This document shows, piece after piece, positions 33,916 to 42,561 of a DNA stretch of 64,000 bases (positions are counted from its first letter, which is position 1; every line of letters begins with the position of its first letter). The stretch is from Streptomyces sp. Ag109_O5-10 (lineage in GTDB: Bacteria > Actinomycetota > Actinomycetes > Streptomycetales > Streptomycetaceae). The DNA is taken from contig NZ_FNTQ01000001.1 in NCBI RefSeq assembly GCF_900105755.1, positions 1,674,001 through 1,738,000 on the forward strand, written 5' to 3'. The translations under genes and the position numbers were made by a program. The notes beneath the pieces are model-generated. The model did no database searches. It was given only the letters and a program-made list of their open reading frames with translations, and was not told the origin of the DNA.

Positions 33916-34477
33916 GGATGCGGGCGAGGGCCTGGACCGCCGCCTCGGCGAGGGTGGGGTGGGCCAGGGCCTCGGTCAGGACGCGGCGGGCGCGGGTGTC
34001 GCCGAGGGTGCCGAGGCCGTCCACACAGGCCAGGGCGACCCTGCGGTAGGGGTCGTACGGGCGCAGCCGGCGTTCCAGGGTGGTGATCAGGGCCGGCACG
34101 GACTCGGGCGCGCGGAGTTCGACCAGCAGCCGGACGGGCTGCAGGGCGTAGGCGACGCGGAGTTCGTTGGTGGCGAGGGCGGCGGCCGCGCGGGCGGTGC
34201 GCGGGTCCCGGAGGCGGGCGAGGGCGTGGGCGGCGGAGACGCAGCGGGGCGGGTCGCGGTGGTTGAGCAGGAGGACCAGGGTCTCGAAGGCCCGCGGGTC
34301 ACCGGCCGTCCCCAGCCGGAACGCGGCCAGCTCCCTGGCCCACAGAGGCTGTCCCGCCGCGGTGAGCACCTCCGCCAGTTCGCCGTGGTCCTCGGTGGCC
34401 AGGAGCCGGTCGAAGGCAGCCGTCCCCTGCGACTCCTGCCGCAAACGCTCCGTGAGTGATCGCAACTCTTCGTCCAC
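33902..34477 (-). CDS. HEAT-repeat domain protein
   Basis: A 191-aa all-helical protein made of about five HEAT-like repeats, for example AARELAAF-type starts, PRAFETLVLLLNHRDPPRCV and SAAHALARLRDPRTARAAAA. Each repeat places a Pro near a turn and hydrophobics at helix positions. HEAT proteins serve as scaffolds; no partner can be named. Convergent with the acetyltransferase and divergent from the 3-hydroxyacyl-CoA dehydrogenase gene. Confidence 0.85.
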   Translation of the reverse strand: MDEELRSLTERLRQESQGTAAFDRLLATEDHGELAEVLTAAGQPLWARELAAFRLGTAGDPRAFETLVLLLNHRDPPRCVSAAHALARLRDPRTARAAAALATNELRVAYALQPVRLLVELRAPESVPALITTLERRLRPYDPYRRVALACVDGLGTLGDTRARRVLTEALAHPTLAEAAVQALARIPRQR

Positions 34478-34856
34478 GAAGCCCAGCGTAGAGGGGTTGC
34501 GGCAGGCGAGGGACGTACATCACAAACTCGGAGGGCTGGCGCGCTCGTTACCCGCCGGTTAAGCTCAATCGAGCGAGTCACCCACTCGCAGTAACGCTCA
34601 CGCCGGTTTGGTGACGCAGCCGTCGTGAGTAAGCAGGTCGGTTCGGTACCTCGTACCGCAGTACGACCCGGCTCCGGGACAGGGCCGGTCGGAATCCGCC
34701 GCCGCCGGGCGTGTGCGCGCCCGTGGCGGCAGCACCGGGCGTGTGCGCTCGCAGCCCGGCACCACCCGCATTCACGCAGCCCTCTCCGCACCCGGTGCGC
34801 CCCTCGGCGCACCCGGGCGCGTTTCCAGTCGTCACCCTCATTCCTGGAGTCCCGCG
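34478..34856. promoter_or_regulatory. 379-bp intergenic region with two dyad sites upstream of the 3-hydroxyacyl-CoA dehydrogenase gene
   Basis: Site one is TTACCCGCCGGTTAA (34548-34562), an imperfect dyad whose ACCCGCCGGT core resembles the ACTCGCCAGT dyad upstream of ccr (37820-37833). Site two is GCGAGT (34573-34578) and ACTCGC (34584-34589), exact 6-bp arms around a 5-bp spacer. Closeness to a TetR gene three kb downstream and the similarity to the ccr site suggest a shared regulator. The remaining DNA up to the GGAG ribosome-binding site is a long GC-rich leader with no convincing ORF. Confidence 0.5.
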
Positions 34857-36662
34857 ATGGCCACTCCCCAGTCCGACCCTTCCCTGTCCCCGCTCAGGAC
34901 GATCGCCGTCGTCGGCCTCGGCACCATGGGCACCGGTATCACCGAGGTCCTGGCGACGGCCGGCCGCGAGGTGATCGGCATCGACATCAGCGAGGCGCAG
35001 GCCGGCAGGTCCCTCGCCGCCCTGGAGGCCGCCACCGCGCGCGCCGTGGCGCGCGGCAGGCTGACCGAGCAGGAGCGCTCCGACACCCTCGCCCGGATCC
35101 GCGTCGGCACCGACCTGACGGCCGCCGCCGACGCCGACCTCGTCATCGAGGTGGTCCCGGAGTCGTACGAGATCAAGCACCAGGTCCTGCGGGAGCTGGA
35201 CGGCATCGTGCGCCCCGAGACGATCCTCGCCACCGGCACCAACGCGCTCTCCGTGACCCGGCTGGCCGCCGACTCGGCCCGCCCCGAGCGCGTCCTCGGC
35301 CTGCACTTCTTCAACCCGGCCCCGGCGATGAAGCTGGTCGAGGTGGTCTCCTCGGTGCTCACCGCGCCCGGCGCCGTCGCCGCCGTCACCGACCTGGCGA
35401 TCGAACTGGGCAAGGAGCCGGTCGCGGTCGGCGACCGCCCCGGCTTCGTCGCCGACGGCCTGCTGTTCGGCTACCTCAACCAGGCGGCCGCGATGTACGA
35501 GGCGAAGTACGCCTCCCGCGAGGACATCGACGCGGCGATGCGGCTCGGCTGCGGCCTGCCGATGGGCCCCCTCGCCCTGCTGGACCTGATCGGCATCGAC
35601 ACGGCCCGTACGGTCCTGGAGGCCATGTACGCCGAGTCCCGCGACCGCCTGCACGCCCCCGCCCCGATCCTCAAACAGCTCAGCGAGGCGGGCCTGACCG
35701 GCCGCAAGTCGGGCCGCGGCTTCTACTCCTACGAGGCCCCTGGCAGCCCCGCCGTGGTCCGGGACGCGCTGACCCCGCTGGACGGCGCCGCGCCCACCCC
35801 GGGGCGCACGGTCCGCTCGGTCGGCGTCGCCGGCTCCGGCACCATGGCCTCCGGGATCGCCGAGGTCTTCGCCAAGGCCGGGTACGAGGTCGTCCTCGCC
35901 GCCCGCAGCGAGGAGAAGGCGCAGGCCGCCAAGGCCCGCATCGGCAAGTCCCTGGACCGCTCCGTCGGCAAGGGCCGGATGACCGCCGAGGCGGCCGCGC
36001 AGACCCTGGACCTGATCACCCCGGCCGGTTCGTACGACGCCTTCGCGGACGTCGACCTGGCCGTCGAGGCGGTCGCCGAGGACCTGGAGGTCAAGCGGCA
36101 GCTGTTCCAGGCCCTGGACAAGGTCTGCAAGCCGGGCGCGGTGCTCGCCACCACCACCTCCTCGCTGCCGGTCGTCGCCTGCGCCCGTGCCACCTCGCGG
36201 CCGCAGGACGTGATCGGCATGCACTTCTTCAACCCGGCGCCGGCCATGAAGCTGGTCGAGGTCGTCCGCACCGTGCTCACCGCCGAGGACGTCCACGCCA
36301 CGGTCCGCGAGGTCTGCGGCCGCATCCGGAAGCACGCCGTCGACTGCGGGGACCGGGCCGGGTTCATCGTGAACGCGCTGCTGTTCCCGTACCTGAACAA
36401 CGCGATCAAGATGGTCGAGGAGCACTACGCCTCCCTCGACGACATCGACGCGGCGATGAAGCTCGGCGGCGGCTACCCGATGGGGCCGTTCGAGCTCCTG
36501 GACGTGGTCGGCCTGGACGTCTCGCTCGCCATCGAGAAGGTGCTGCACCGGGAGTTCCGCGACCCGGGCCTCGCACCCGCGCCGCTCCTGGAGCACCTGG
36601 TGGCCGCGGGCTGCCTCGGCCGCAAGACCGGCCGTGGCTTCCGCGAATATGCCCGCCGCTGA
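34857..36662 (+). CDS. 3-hydroxyacyl-CoA (3-hydroxybutyryl-CoA) dehydrogenase, tandem-duplicated
   Basis: A 601-aa protein made of two complete 3-hydroxyacyl-CoA dehydrogenase units (residues about 10-300 and 315-600). NAD motifs are VVGLGTMGTG and VAGSGTMASG; both halves have the HFFNPAPAMKLVEVV block with catalytic His and Glu. The second half keeps TSSLP and GFIVNALL (Ser and Asn), whereas the first half has TNALS and GFVADGLL at those places, so it may be catalytically weakened. It would interconvert acetoacetyl-CoA and 3-hydroxybutyryl-CoA, feeding crotonyl-CoA to ccr. The ATG at 34857 has GGAG 9 nt upstream. Confidence 0.9.
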   Translation: MATPQSDPSLSPLRTIAVVGLGTMGTGITEVLATAGREVIGIDISEAQAGRSLAALEAATARAVARGRLTEQERSDTLARIRVGTDLTAAADADLVIEVVPESYEIKHQVLRELDGIVRPETILATGTNALSVTRLAADSARPERVLGLHFFNPAPAMKLVEVVSSVLTAPGAVAAVTDLAIELGKEPVAVGDRPGFVADGLLFGYLNQAAAMYEAKYASREDIDAAMRLGCGLPMGPLALLDLIGIDTARTVLEAMYAESRDRLHAPAPILKQLSEAGLTGRKSGRGFYSYEAPGSPAVVRDALTPLDGAAPTPGRTVRSVGVAGSGTMASGIAEVFAKAGYEVVLAARSEEKAQAAKARIGKSLDRSVGKGRMTAEAAAQTLDLITPAGSYDAFADVDLAVEAVAEDLEVKRQLFQALDKVCKPGAVLATTTSSLPVVACARATSRPQDVIGMHFFNPAPAMKLVEVVRTVLTAEDVHATVREVCGRIRKHAVDCGDRAGFIVNALLFPYLNNAIKMVEEHYASLDDIDAAMKLGGGYPMGPFELLDVVGLDVSLAIEKVLHREFRDPGLAPAPLLEHLVAAGCLGRKTGRGFREYARR

Positions 36663-36749
36663 CGGCGTCGGCGACTGGTTCCGGGACGAGCAGGACTGGG
36701 GCGGACTGCTCGACCCGGGCGGCCGTCCCCCGCCCGCCCGGCCCTGCGG

Positions 36750-36774
36750 TCCCCCGCCCGTCGCGGGCGGGGGA
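36750..36774 (+). terminator. GC-rich hairpin between the dehydrogenase and the TetR gene
   Basis: An exact 11-bp stem (TCCCCCGCCCG and its complement) around a TCG loop, 88 bp after the dehydrogenase stop. No U-tract follows, as is common in Streptomyces. It separates the dehydrogenase from the TetR promoter. Confidence 0.75.
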
Positions 36775-36784
36775 AACCCCGGAC

Positions 36785-36803
36785 CTGCGCATCAAGCTGC
36801 GCA
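36785..36803 (+). promoter_or_regulatory. Paired CTGCGCA sites just upstream of the TetR start
   Basis: CTGCGCA occurs at 36785-36791 and again at 36797-36803, a 12-bp period; each contains the self-complementary TGCGCA. Placed 20-38 bp before the TetR ATG, this is where an autoregulatory operator or core promoter would be expected. Regulator identity is inferred. Confidence 0.4.
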
Positions 36804-36822
36804 CATGCAGTACGTTCGGGTC

Positions 36823-37638
36823 ATGTCCCAGCCCGCCAAGTCCTCACGTACCCCCGCCACGCCCGACGCGCCGGAGAGCGCCGCGGGCAGCCGCGCGGCG
36901 GCCCAGCGGCTCAAGATGCGCCGGGAGCTGGCGGCCGCCGCGATGGAGCTCTTCGCGACGAAGGGGTACGAGGCGACCACCGTCGACGAGATCGCGGCCG
37001 CGGCCGGGGTGGCCCGCCGCACCTTCTTCCGCCACTTCCGCTCCAAGGAAGAGGCGATCTTCCCGGACCACGACGACACCCTGATCCGCGCCGAGGCCGT
37101 GCTGAACGCGGCCCCGGCCCACGAGCACCCGCTCGACACGGTGTGCCGCGGCATCAAGGAAGTCATGAGGATGTACGCGGCCCGGCCGGACATCTCGGTC
37201 GCCCGCTACAAGCTCACCCGCGAGGTACCCACCCTCCGCGAGGCCGAGATCGCGTCGGTGGCCCGCTACGAGCGTCTCTTCACCCGCTATCTCCTGGGCC
37301 ACTTCGACGAGCACGCCCACGCGGACGACGCGAACGACGACCCGCTGCTGGCCGAGGTCGCGGCGTCCGCGGTGGTCACCGCCCACAACCACGTGCTGCG
37401 GCGCTGGCTGCGGGCGGGCGGGCAGGGGGACGTCGAACTGCAGCTGGACCACGCCTTCGCGATCGTCCGGAAGACGTTCGGGAACGGGATCGGGGCCGGC
37501 AGAGAGGCTGCGCCCCGCCCGGCCGCGCCGGCCTCGGTCGCCTCGCAGGGGGAGGTGCTGGTGACGGTGGCCAGGACCGATGCGCCGCTCGACGAAGTGA
37601 TGCGCACGATCGAGCAGGCGCTGAAGGAGCGGTCGTAA
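36823..37638 (+). CDS. TetR family transcriptional regulator
   Basis: A 271-aa regulator. After a roughly 25-residue disordered N-terminus (Ser, Pro, Ala-rich) comes the TetR DNA-binding domain at residues about 28-80: RELAAAAMELFATKGYEATTVDEIAAAAGV and the ARRTFFRHFRSKEEAIF recognition segment. The C-terminal ligand domain is longer than usual and ends in a charged helix. Start chosen at 36823 (MSQPAKSS); an ATG at 36805 is also in frame. It sits 492 bp upstream of ccr on the same strand; control of the ethylmalonyl-CoA genes is likely but not shown. Confidence 0.9.
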   Translation: MSQPAKSSRTPATPDAPESAAGSRAAAQRLKMRRELAAAAMELFATKGYEATTVDEIAAAAGVARRTFFRHFRSKEEAIFPDHDDTLIRAEAVLNAAPAHEHPLDTVCRGIKEVMRMYAARPDISVARYKLTREVPTLREAEIASVARYERLFTRYLLGHFDEHAHADDANDDPLLAEVAASAVVTAHNHVLRRWLRAGGQGDVELQLDHAFAIVRKTFGNGIGAGREAAPRPAAPASVASQGEVLVTVARTDAPLDEVMRTIEQALKERS

Positions 37639-38130
37639 CGCGACGCCGATGGTGAGCCGTGGTCACAGAACCGCGGCTCCGCCGCGCGTCCTCGAACGCC
37701 GGACGGGCTGAATCCTCGTCGGCCGCGCCCTGACGCATGCGTCACGCAGCCTCTGTGAGCCACGCCTCGCGGCCCGCCCCTGACATCCGGACGTCTCCCA
37801 CAAGACGGCCCATTTTCCCCTACTCGCCAGTAGGTTTGATCGATCATCGCTCATTTGTTACGTAAAGATTTCATCTGAGAGCGATTCCTGGCACTCAGTG
37901 CCTTGCGACCTGACACGCGGTGTCATACCTTCAAGGGGTCCGGCCTGTCCCGGTGAGCCGATCGGCCCACCCGTCGGACGCCTGCGTCACAGGCAACCTC
38001 CCGCGCCACAAAGCGCTGCCGAAGCACCACCCCCGCCGAACCGACGGCACCTCTCTGGAAACCCTCAGCAGCACCGACGTAACCCTCAGCGCCCCTTCCC
38101 TCGGGGGCGCGTACCGCCGGAGGCAACACC
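37639..38130 (+). promoter_or_regulatory. ccr upstream control region with five dyad sites
   Basis: No convincing gene. In order: a copy of a common Streptomyces intergenic sequence (CGTCCTCGAACGCCGGACGG, about 37687), the perfect palindrome TGACGCATGCGTCA (37731-37744), the dyad CTACTCGCCAGTAG (37820-37833), palindrome TGATCGATCA (37837-37846), dyad GGCACTCAGTGCC (37890-37902), and TGACACGCGGTGTCA (37911-37925). An AT-rich stretch around 37836-37875 is the likeliest promoter. A long leader then runs to CCGGAGG before the GTG at 38131. The density of symmetrical sites points to tight control by one or more dimeric regulators. Confidence 0.6.
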
Positions 38131-39474
38131 GTGACCACTCAGGCCATTCTGGACGCGATCCAGTCGCCGGAATCGACGCCGGCCGACTTCGCCGCCCTGC
38201 CGCTTCCCGAGTCGTACCGTGCGATCACCGTGCACAAGGACGAGACGGACCTGTTCGCGGGCCTGGAGACCCGCGACAAGGACCCGCGCAAGTCGATCCA
38301 CCTCGACGAGGTCCCCCTGCCCGAGCTGGGCCCGGGCGAGGCCCTGGTCGCCGTCATGGCATCGAGTGTCAACTACAACTCGGTGTGGACCTCGATCTTC
38401 GAGCCGCTGTCGACCTTCGGCTTCCTGGAGCGCTACGGCCGTACGAACGAGCTGGCCAAGCGGCACGACCTGCCGTACCACATCATCGGCTCCGACCTCG
38501 CGGGCGTCGTCCTGCGTACCGGCCCCGGCGTCAACGCCTGGAAGCCCGGTGACGAGGTCGTCGCGCACTGCCTGAGCGTGGAGCTGGAGTCCAGCGACGG
38601 GCACAACGACACGATGCTCGACCCCGAGCAGCGGATCTGGGGCTTCGAGACCAACTTCGGCGGCCTCGCCGAGATCGCGCTCGTCAAGTCCAACCAGCTG
38701 ATGCCCAAGCCGGACCACCTCAGCTGGGAGGAGGCCGCGGCCCCGGGCCTGGTCAACTCCACCGCCTACCGCCAGCTGGTCTCCCGCAACGGCGCCGGCA
38801 TGAAGCAGGGCGACAACGTCCTGATCTGGGGCGCGAGCGGCGGGCTCGGCTCGTACGCCACCCAGTTCGCGCTGGCCGGCGGCGCCAACCCCATCTGTGT
38901 CGTGTCCTCGCCGCAGAAGGCGGACATCTGCCGGGCGATGGGCGCCGAGGCGATCATCGACCGCAACGCAGAGGACTACAAGTTCTGGAAGAACGAGCAG
39001 GAACAGGACCCGCGCGAGTGGAAGCGCTTCGGCAAGCGCATCCGGGAGCTCACCGGCGGCGAGGACATCGACATCGTCTTCGAGCACCCCGGCCGCGAGA
39101 CCTTCGGCGCCTCCGTCTTCGTCACCCGCAAGGGCGGCACCATCACCACCTGCGCCTCCACCTCGGGCTACATGCACGAGTACGACAACCGCTACCTGTG
39201 GATGTCCCTGAAGCGGATCATCGGCTCGCACTTCGCCAACTACCGCGAGGCCTGGGAGGCCAACCGGCTGATCGCGAAGGGCAAGATCCACCCGACCCTG
39301 TCGAAGGTCTACTCCCTGGAGGAGACCGGCCAGGCCGCCTACGACGTGCACCGCAACCTGCACCAGGGCAAGGTCGGCGTCCTGTGCCTCGCCCCCGAGG
39401 AGGGCCTCGGCGTGCGCGACAAGGAGATGCGCGCCAAGCACCTCGACGCCATCAACCGCTTCCGCAACATCTGA
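38131..39474 (+). CDS. ccr: Crotonyl-CoA carboxylase/reductase
   Basis: A 447-aa medium-chain dehydrogenase fold enzyme that reduces crotonyl-CoA with NADPH and adds CO2, giving (2S)-ethylmalonyl-CoA, the entry of the ethylmalonyl-CoA pathway and a polyketide extender source. LIWGASGGLGSYATQ is the NADPH motif; GSDLAGVVLRTG and the substrate loops match the family. Residues corresponding to the CO2 pocket are present: Asn in VNYNSVW (81/83), Phe172-Glu173 (GFETNFG) and His367 (IIGSHFANY). GTG start after GGAGG. First gene of a tight five-gene operon; 17 bp to meaA. Confidence 0.97.
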   Translation: MTTQAILDAIQSPESTPADFAALPLPESYRAITVHKDETDLFAGLETRDKDPRKSIHLDEVPLPELGPGEALVAVMASSVNYNSVWTSIFEPLSTFGFLERYGRTNELAKRHDLPYHIIGSDLAGVVLRTGPGVNAWKPGDEVVAHCLSVELESSDGHNDTMLDPEQRIWGFETNFGGLAEIALVKSNQLMPKPDHLSWEEAAAPGLVNSTAYRQLVSRNGAGMKQGDNVLIWGASGGLGSYATQFALAGGANPICVVSSPQKADICRAMGAEAIIDRNAEDYKFWKNEQEQDPREWKRFGKRIRELTGGEDIDIVFEHPGRETFGASVFVTRKGGTITTCASTSGYMHEYDNRYLWMSLKRIIGSHFANYREAWEANRLIAKGKIHPTLSKVYSLEETGQAAYDVHRNLHQGKVGVLCLAPEEGLGVRDKEMRAKHLDAINRFRNI

Positions 39475-39491
39475 GACACCCGAGGTCATAG

Positions 39492-41540
39492 ATGACTGAG
39501 CGTCAGATCGCCGACGGGGCACGTGTGAAGGACCGGCCGTGGCTCATGCGCACGTACGCCGGGCACTCCACGGCCGAGGCGTCCAACGAGCTGTACCGGC
39601 GCAACCTCGCCAAGGGCCAGACGGGTCTGTCGGTGGCGTTCGACCTGCCGACGCAGACCGGCTACGACCCCGACCACATCCTCGCCCGCGGCGAGGTCGG
39701 CCGGGTGGGCGTGCCCGTCTCGCACCTCGGTGACATGCGCCGGCTGTTCCAGGACATCCCGCTGGAGCAGATGAACACCTCGATGACGATCAACGCCACC
39801 GCCATGTGGCTGCTGGCGCTCTACCAGGTCGTCGCGGAGGAGCAGGGCGCGGACGTCACCAAGCTGCAGGGGACGACGCAGAACGACATCGTCAAGGAGT
39901 ACCTGTCCCGGGGGACGCACGTCTTCCCGCCGGGGCCTTCGCTCCGCCTGACGACGGACATGATCGCGTACACGGTCTCCCACCTCCCGAAGTGGAACCC
40001 GATCAACATCTGCAGCTACCACCTGCAGGAGGCGGGCGCCACGCCGGTCCAGGAGATCGCGTACGCGATGTCCACCGCGATCGCCGTCCTCGACGCGGTG
40101 CGCGACAGCGGCCAGGTGCCGCGGGAGCGCATGGGCGACGTCGTCGCCCGCATCTCCTTCTTCGTGAACGCCGGCGTCCGGTTCGTCGAGGAGATGTGCA
40201 AGATGCGCGCGTTCGGCCGCATCTGGGACCAGGTCACCCGCGAGCGGTACGGCATCGAGGACCCCAAGCAGCGCCGGTTCCGGTACGGCGTCCAGGTCAA
40301 CTCCCTCGGGCTGACCGAGGCACAGCCGGAGAACAACGTCCAGCGGATCGTCCTGGAGATGCTGGCGGTGACGCTGTCGAAGGACGCACGCGCGCGTGCC
40401 GTGCAGCTCCCCGCCTGGAACGAGGCGCTCGGCCTGCCCCGGCCCTGGGACCAGCAGTGGTCGCTGCGCATCCAGCAGGTGCTCGCCCACGAGAGCGACC
40501 TGCTGGAGTACGACGACATCTTCGAGGGCTCGCACGTCATCGAGGCGAAGGTCGCCCAGCTGGTCGAGGACTCGCTCGCGGAGATGGAGCGGATCCAGGA
40601 GATGGGCGGCGCGATGGCGGCCGTCGAGTCGGGCTATCTGAAGTCGCAGCTGGTGGCGTCGCACGCCGAGCGGCGGGGCCGGATCGAGTCCGGCCAGGAG
40701 AAGATCGTCGGCGTCAACATCTTCGAGACCACCGAGCCGAACCCGCTCACCGCCGACCTGGACACCGCGATCCAGACGGTGGACCCGGCGGTCGAGGCGC
40801 GGGTCGTCGAGGCGATCGGGCGCTGGCGCGACACCCGCTACCAGCCGCCGTTCAACCACCCCCGGCCCTGCAAGGCCCTGGAGCGGCTGAAGGAGGCCGC
40901 CAAGGGCACCGGCAACCTCATGGAGGCCACCCTGGAGTGCGCCCGTGCGGGCGTGACGACCGGCGAGTGGGCGGGCGCGCTGCGGGAGGTGTTCGGCGAG
41001 TTCCGGGCACCCACCGGGGTCTCCTCGGCTCCGATCGCGGTCCCCGTCGAGCCGGGCTCGGCGCTGGCCGAGGTGCGGGCCAGGGTGGACGCCACCGCGC
41101 GCGACCTGGGCAGCGGCAAGCTCCGCTTCCTGGTCGGCAAGCCGGGTCTCGACGGTCACTCCAACGGCGCCGAGCAGATCGCGGTGCGCGCCCGGGACGC
41201 CGGCTTCGAGGTGGTCTACCAGGGCATCCGCCTCACCCCCGAGCAGATCGTGGACGCGGCCCTGGCCGAGGACGTGCACGCGGTCGGCCTGTCGATCCTG
41301 TCCGGGTCGCACGCCCAGCTGGTCCCGGACGTCCTGGAACGACTCCGTGTGGCCGGTGCCACAGATATACCGGTGATCGCCGGTGGCATCATCCCGAACG
41401 GTGATGCCGAGCAGCTCAGGGAAGCCGGAGTGGCCGCGGTCTTCACCCCGAAGGACTTCGACATCACCGGAATCATCGGCCGCATCGTCGACGAGATCCG
41501 GAAAGCGAACAAGCTCGACCCCCTGGAGGTCCCCGCATGA
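39492..41540 (+). CDS. meaA: Ethylmalonyl-CoA mutase (MeaA), B12-dependent
   Basis: A 682-aa single-chain acyl-CoA mutase. Residues about 1-520 form the TIM-barrel CoA domain (FDLPTQTGYDPDHI, MNTSMTINATA, QGTTQNDIVKEY), and about 545-670 the cobalamin domain with the base-off motif DGHSNG (around 553-558), SILSGSH and GGIIP (around 632). It converts (2R)-ethylmalonyl-CoA to methylsuccinyl-CoA. Distinguished from methylmalonyl-CoA mutase large subunits by fused organisation, length and its place after ccr. Its stop overlaps the next ATG (ATGA). Confidence 0.96.
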   Translation: MTERQIADGARVKDRPWLMRTYAGHSTAEASNELYRRNLAKGQTGLSVAFDLPTQTGYDPDHILARGEVGRVGVPVSHLGDMRRLFQDIPLEQMNTSMTINATAMWLLALYQVVAEEQGADVTKLQGTTQNDIVKEYLSRGTHVFPPGPSLRLTTDMIAYTVSHLPKWNPINICSYHLQEAGATPVQEIAYAMSTAIAVLDAVRDSGQVPRERMGDVVARISFFVNAGVRFVEEMCKMRAFGRIWDQVTRERYGIEDPKQRRFRYGVQVNSLGLTEAQPENNVQRIVLEMLAVTLSKDARARAVQLPAWNEALGLPRPWDQQWSLRIQQVLAHESDLLEYDDIFEGSHVIEAKVAQLVEDSLAEMERIQEMGGAMAAVESGYLKSQLVASHAERRGRIESGQEKIVGVNIFETTEPNPLTADLDTAIQTVDPAVEARVVEAIGRWRDTRYQPPFNHPRPCKALERLKEAAKGTGNLMEATLECARAGVTTGEWAGALREVFGEFRAPTGVSSAPIAVPVEPGSALAEVRARVDATARDLGSGKLRFLVGKPGLDGHSNGAEQIAVRARDAGFEVVYQGIRLTPEQIVDAALAEDVHAVGLSILSGSHAQLVPDVLERLRVAGATDIPVIAGGIIPNGDAEQLREAGVAAVFTPKDFDITGIIGRIVDEIRKANKLDPLEVPA

Positions 41541-42556
41541 CCGCCCGCCCGTCGCCCGCCACCACCCCTCCAACGAGCGGCTACGCCGCACACCTTCCCT
41601 CTGTCAACCGGCTCCGCCCGCGGCGCTCCTGCCTGGCCGTGCCCGGCTCGAACCCCCGCTTCCTGGAGAAGGCCCAGGGTCTCCCGGCGGACCAGGTCTT
41701 CCTCGACCTGGAGGACGCGTGCGCGCCGCTCGCCAAGCCCGGGGCGCGGCACACCATCGTCAAGTTCCTCAACGAGGGCGACTGGACCGGCAAGACGCGC
41801 GTGGTGCGGGTCAACGACTGGACGACCGAGTGGACGTACCGTGACGTCGTGACCGTGGTCGAGGGCGCCGGGCAGAACCTCGACTGCATCATGCTGCCGA
41901 AGGTGCAGACGGCGCAGCAGGTGGTCGCGCTCGACCTCCTGCTGACCCAGATCGAGAAGACCATGGGCTTCGAGGTCGGCAAGATCGGCATCGAGGCGCA
42001 GATCGAGAACGCGCAGGGCCTCAACAACGTCAACGAGATCGCCACCGCGTCCCAGCGCGTCGAGACGATCATCTTCGGCCCGGCCGACTTCATGGCGTCC
42101 ATCAACATGAAGACGCTGGTCGTGGGCGAGCAGCCGCCCGGCTACCCGGCGGACGCCTACCACTACATCCTGATGAAGATCCTGATGGCCGCCCGCGCCA
42201 ACAACCTCCAGGCGATCGACGGCCCCTACCTCCAGATCCGCAACGTCGACGGCTACCGCGAGGTCGCGCAGCGCGCCGCCGCGCTCGGCTTCGACGGCAA
42301 GTGGGTGCTGCACCCGGGCCAGGTCGAGGCGTCCAACGAGATCTTCTCGCCGTCCCAGGAGGACTACGACCACGCCGAGCTGATCCTGGACGCGTACGAC
42401 TACTACACGTCCGAGGCGGGCGGCAAGAAGGGCTCCGCGATGCTCGGCGACGAGATGATCGACGAGGCCAGCCGCAAGATGGCCCTGGTCATCTCCGGCA
42501 AGGGCCGGGCCGCCGGCATGCAGCGCACGTCCAAGTTCGAGATCCCGGAGGCGTGA
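41537..42556 (+). CDS. HpcH/HpaI family CoA ester lyase (malyl/methylmalyl-CoA lyase type)
   Basis: A 339-aa lyase: SCLAVPGSNPRFLEKA, VFLDLEDACAP (Mg and CoA contacts), VRVNDWTTEW, IMLPKVQTAQQV, IEAQIENAQGL and IIFGPADFMASIN are the family blocks. In this operon it most likely cleaves beta-methylmalyl-CoA to glyoxylate and propionyl-CoA, the last step of the ethylmalonyl-CoA pathway; malyl-CoA cleavage is also possible. The gene overlaps meaA by 4 nt and precedes the MaoC gene by 5 nt. Symbol left blank because mcl and similar names are used for distinct activities. Confidence 0.93.
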   Translation: MTARPSPATTPPTSGYAAHLPSVNRLRPRRSCLAVPGSNPRFLEKAQGLPADQVFLDLEDACAPLAKPGARHTIVKFLNEGDWTGKTRVVRVNDWTTEWTYRDVVTVVEGAGQNLDCIMLPKVQTAQQVVALDLLLTQIEKTMGFEVGKIGIEAQIENAQGLNNVNEIATASQRVETIIFGPADFMASINMKTLVVGEQPPGYPADAYHYILMKILMAARANNLQAIDGPYLQIRNVDGYREVAQRAAALGFDGKWVLHPGQVEASNEIFSPSQEDYDHAELILDAYDYYTSEAGGKKGSAMLGDEMIDEASRKMALVISGKGRAAGMQRTSKFEIPEA

Positions 42557-42561
42557 GCGCG

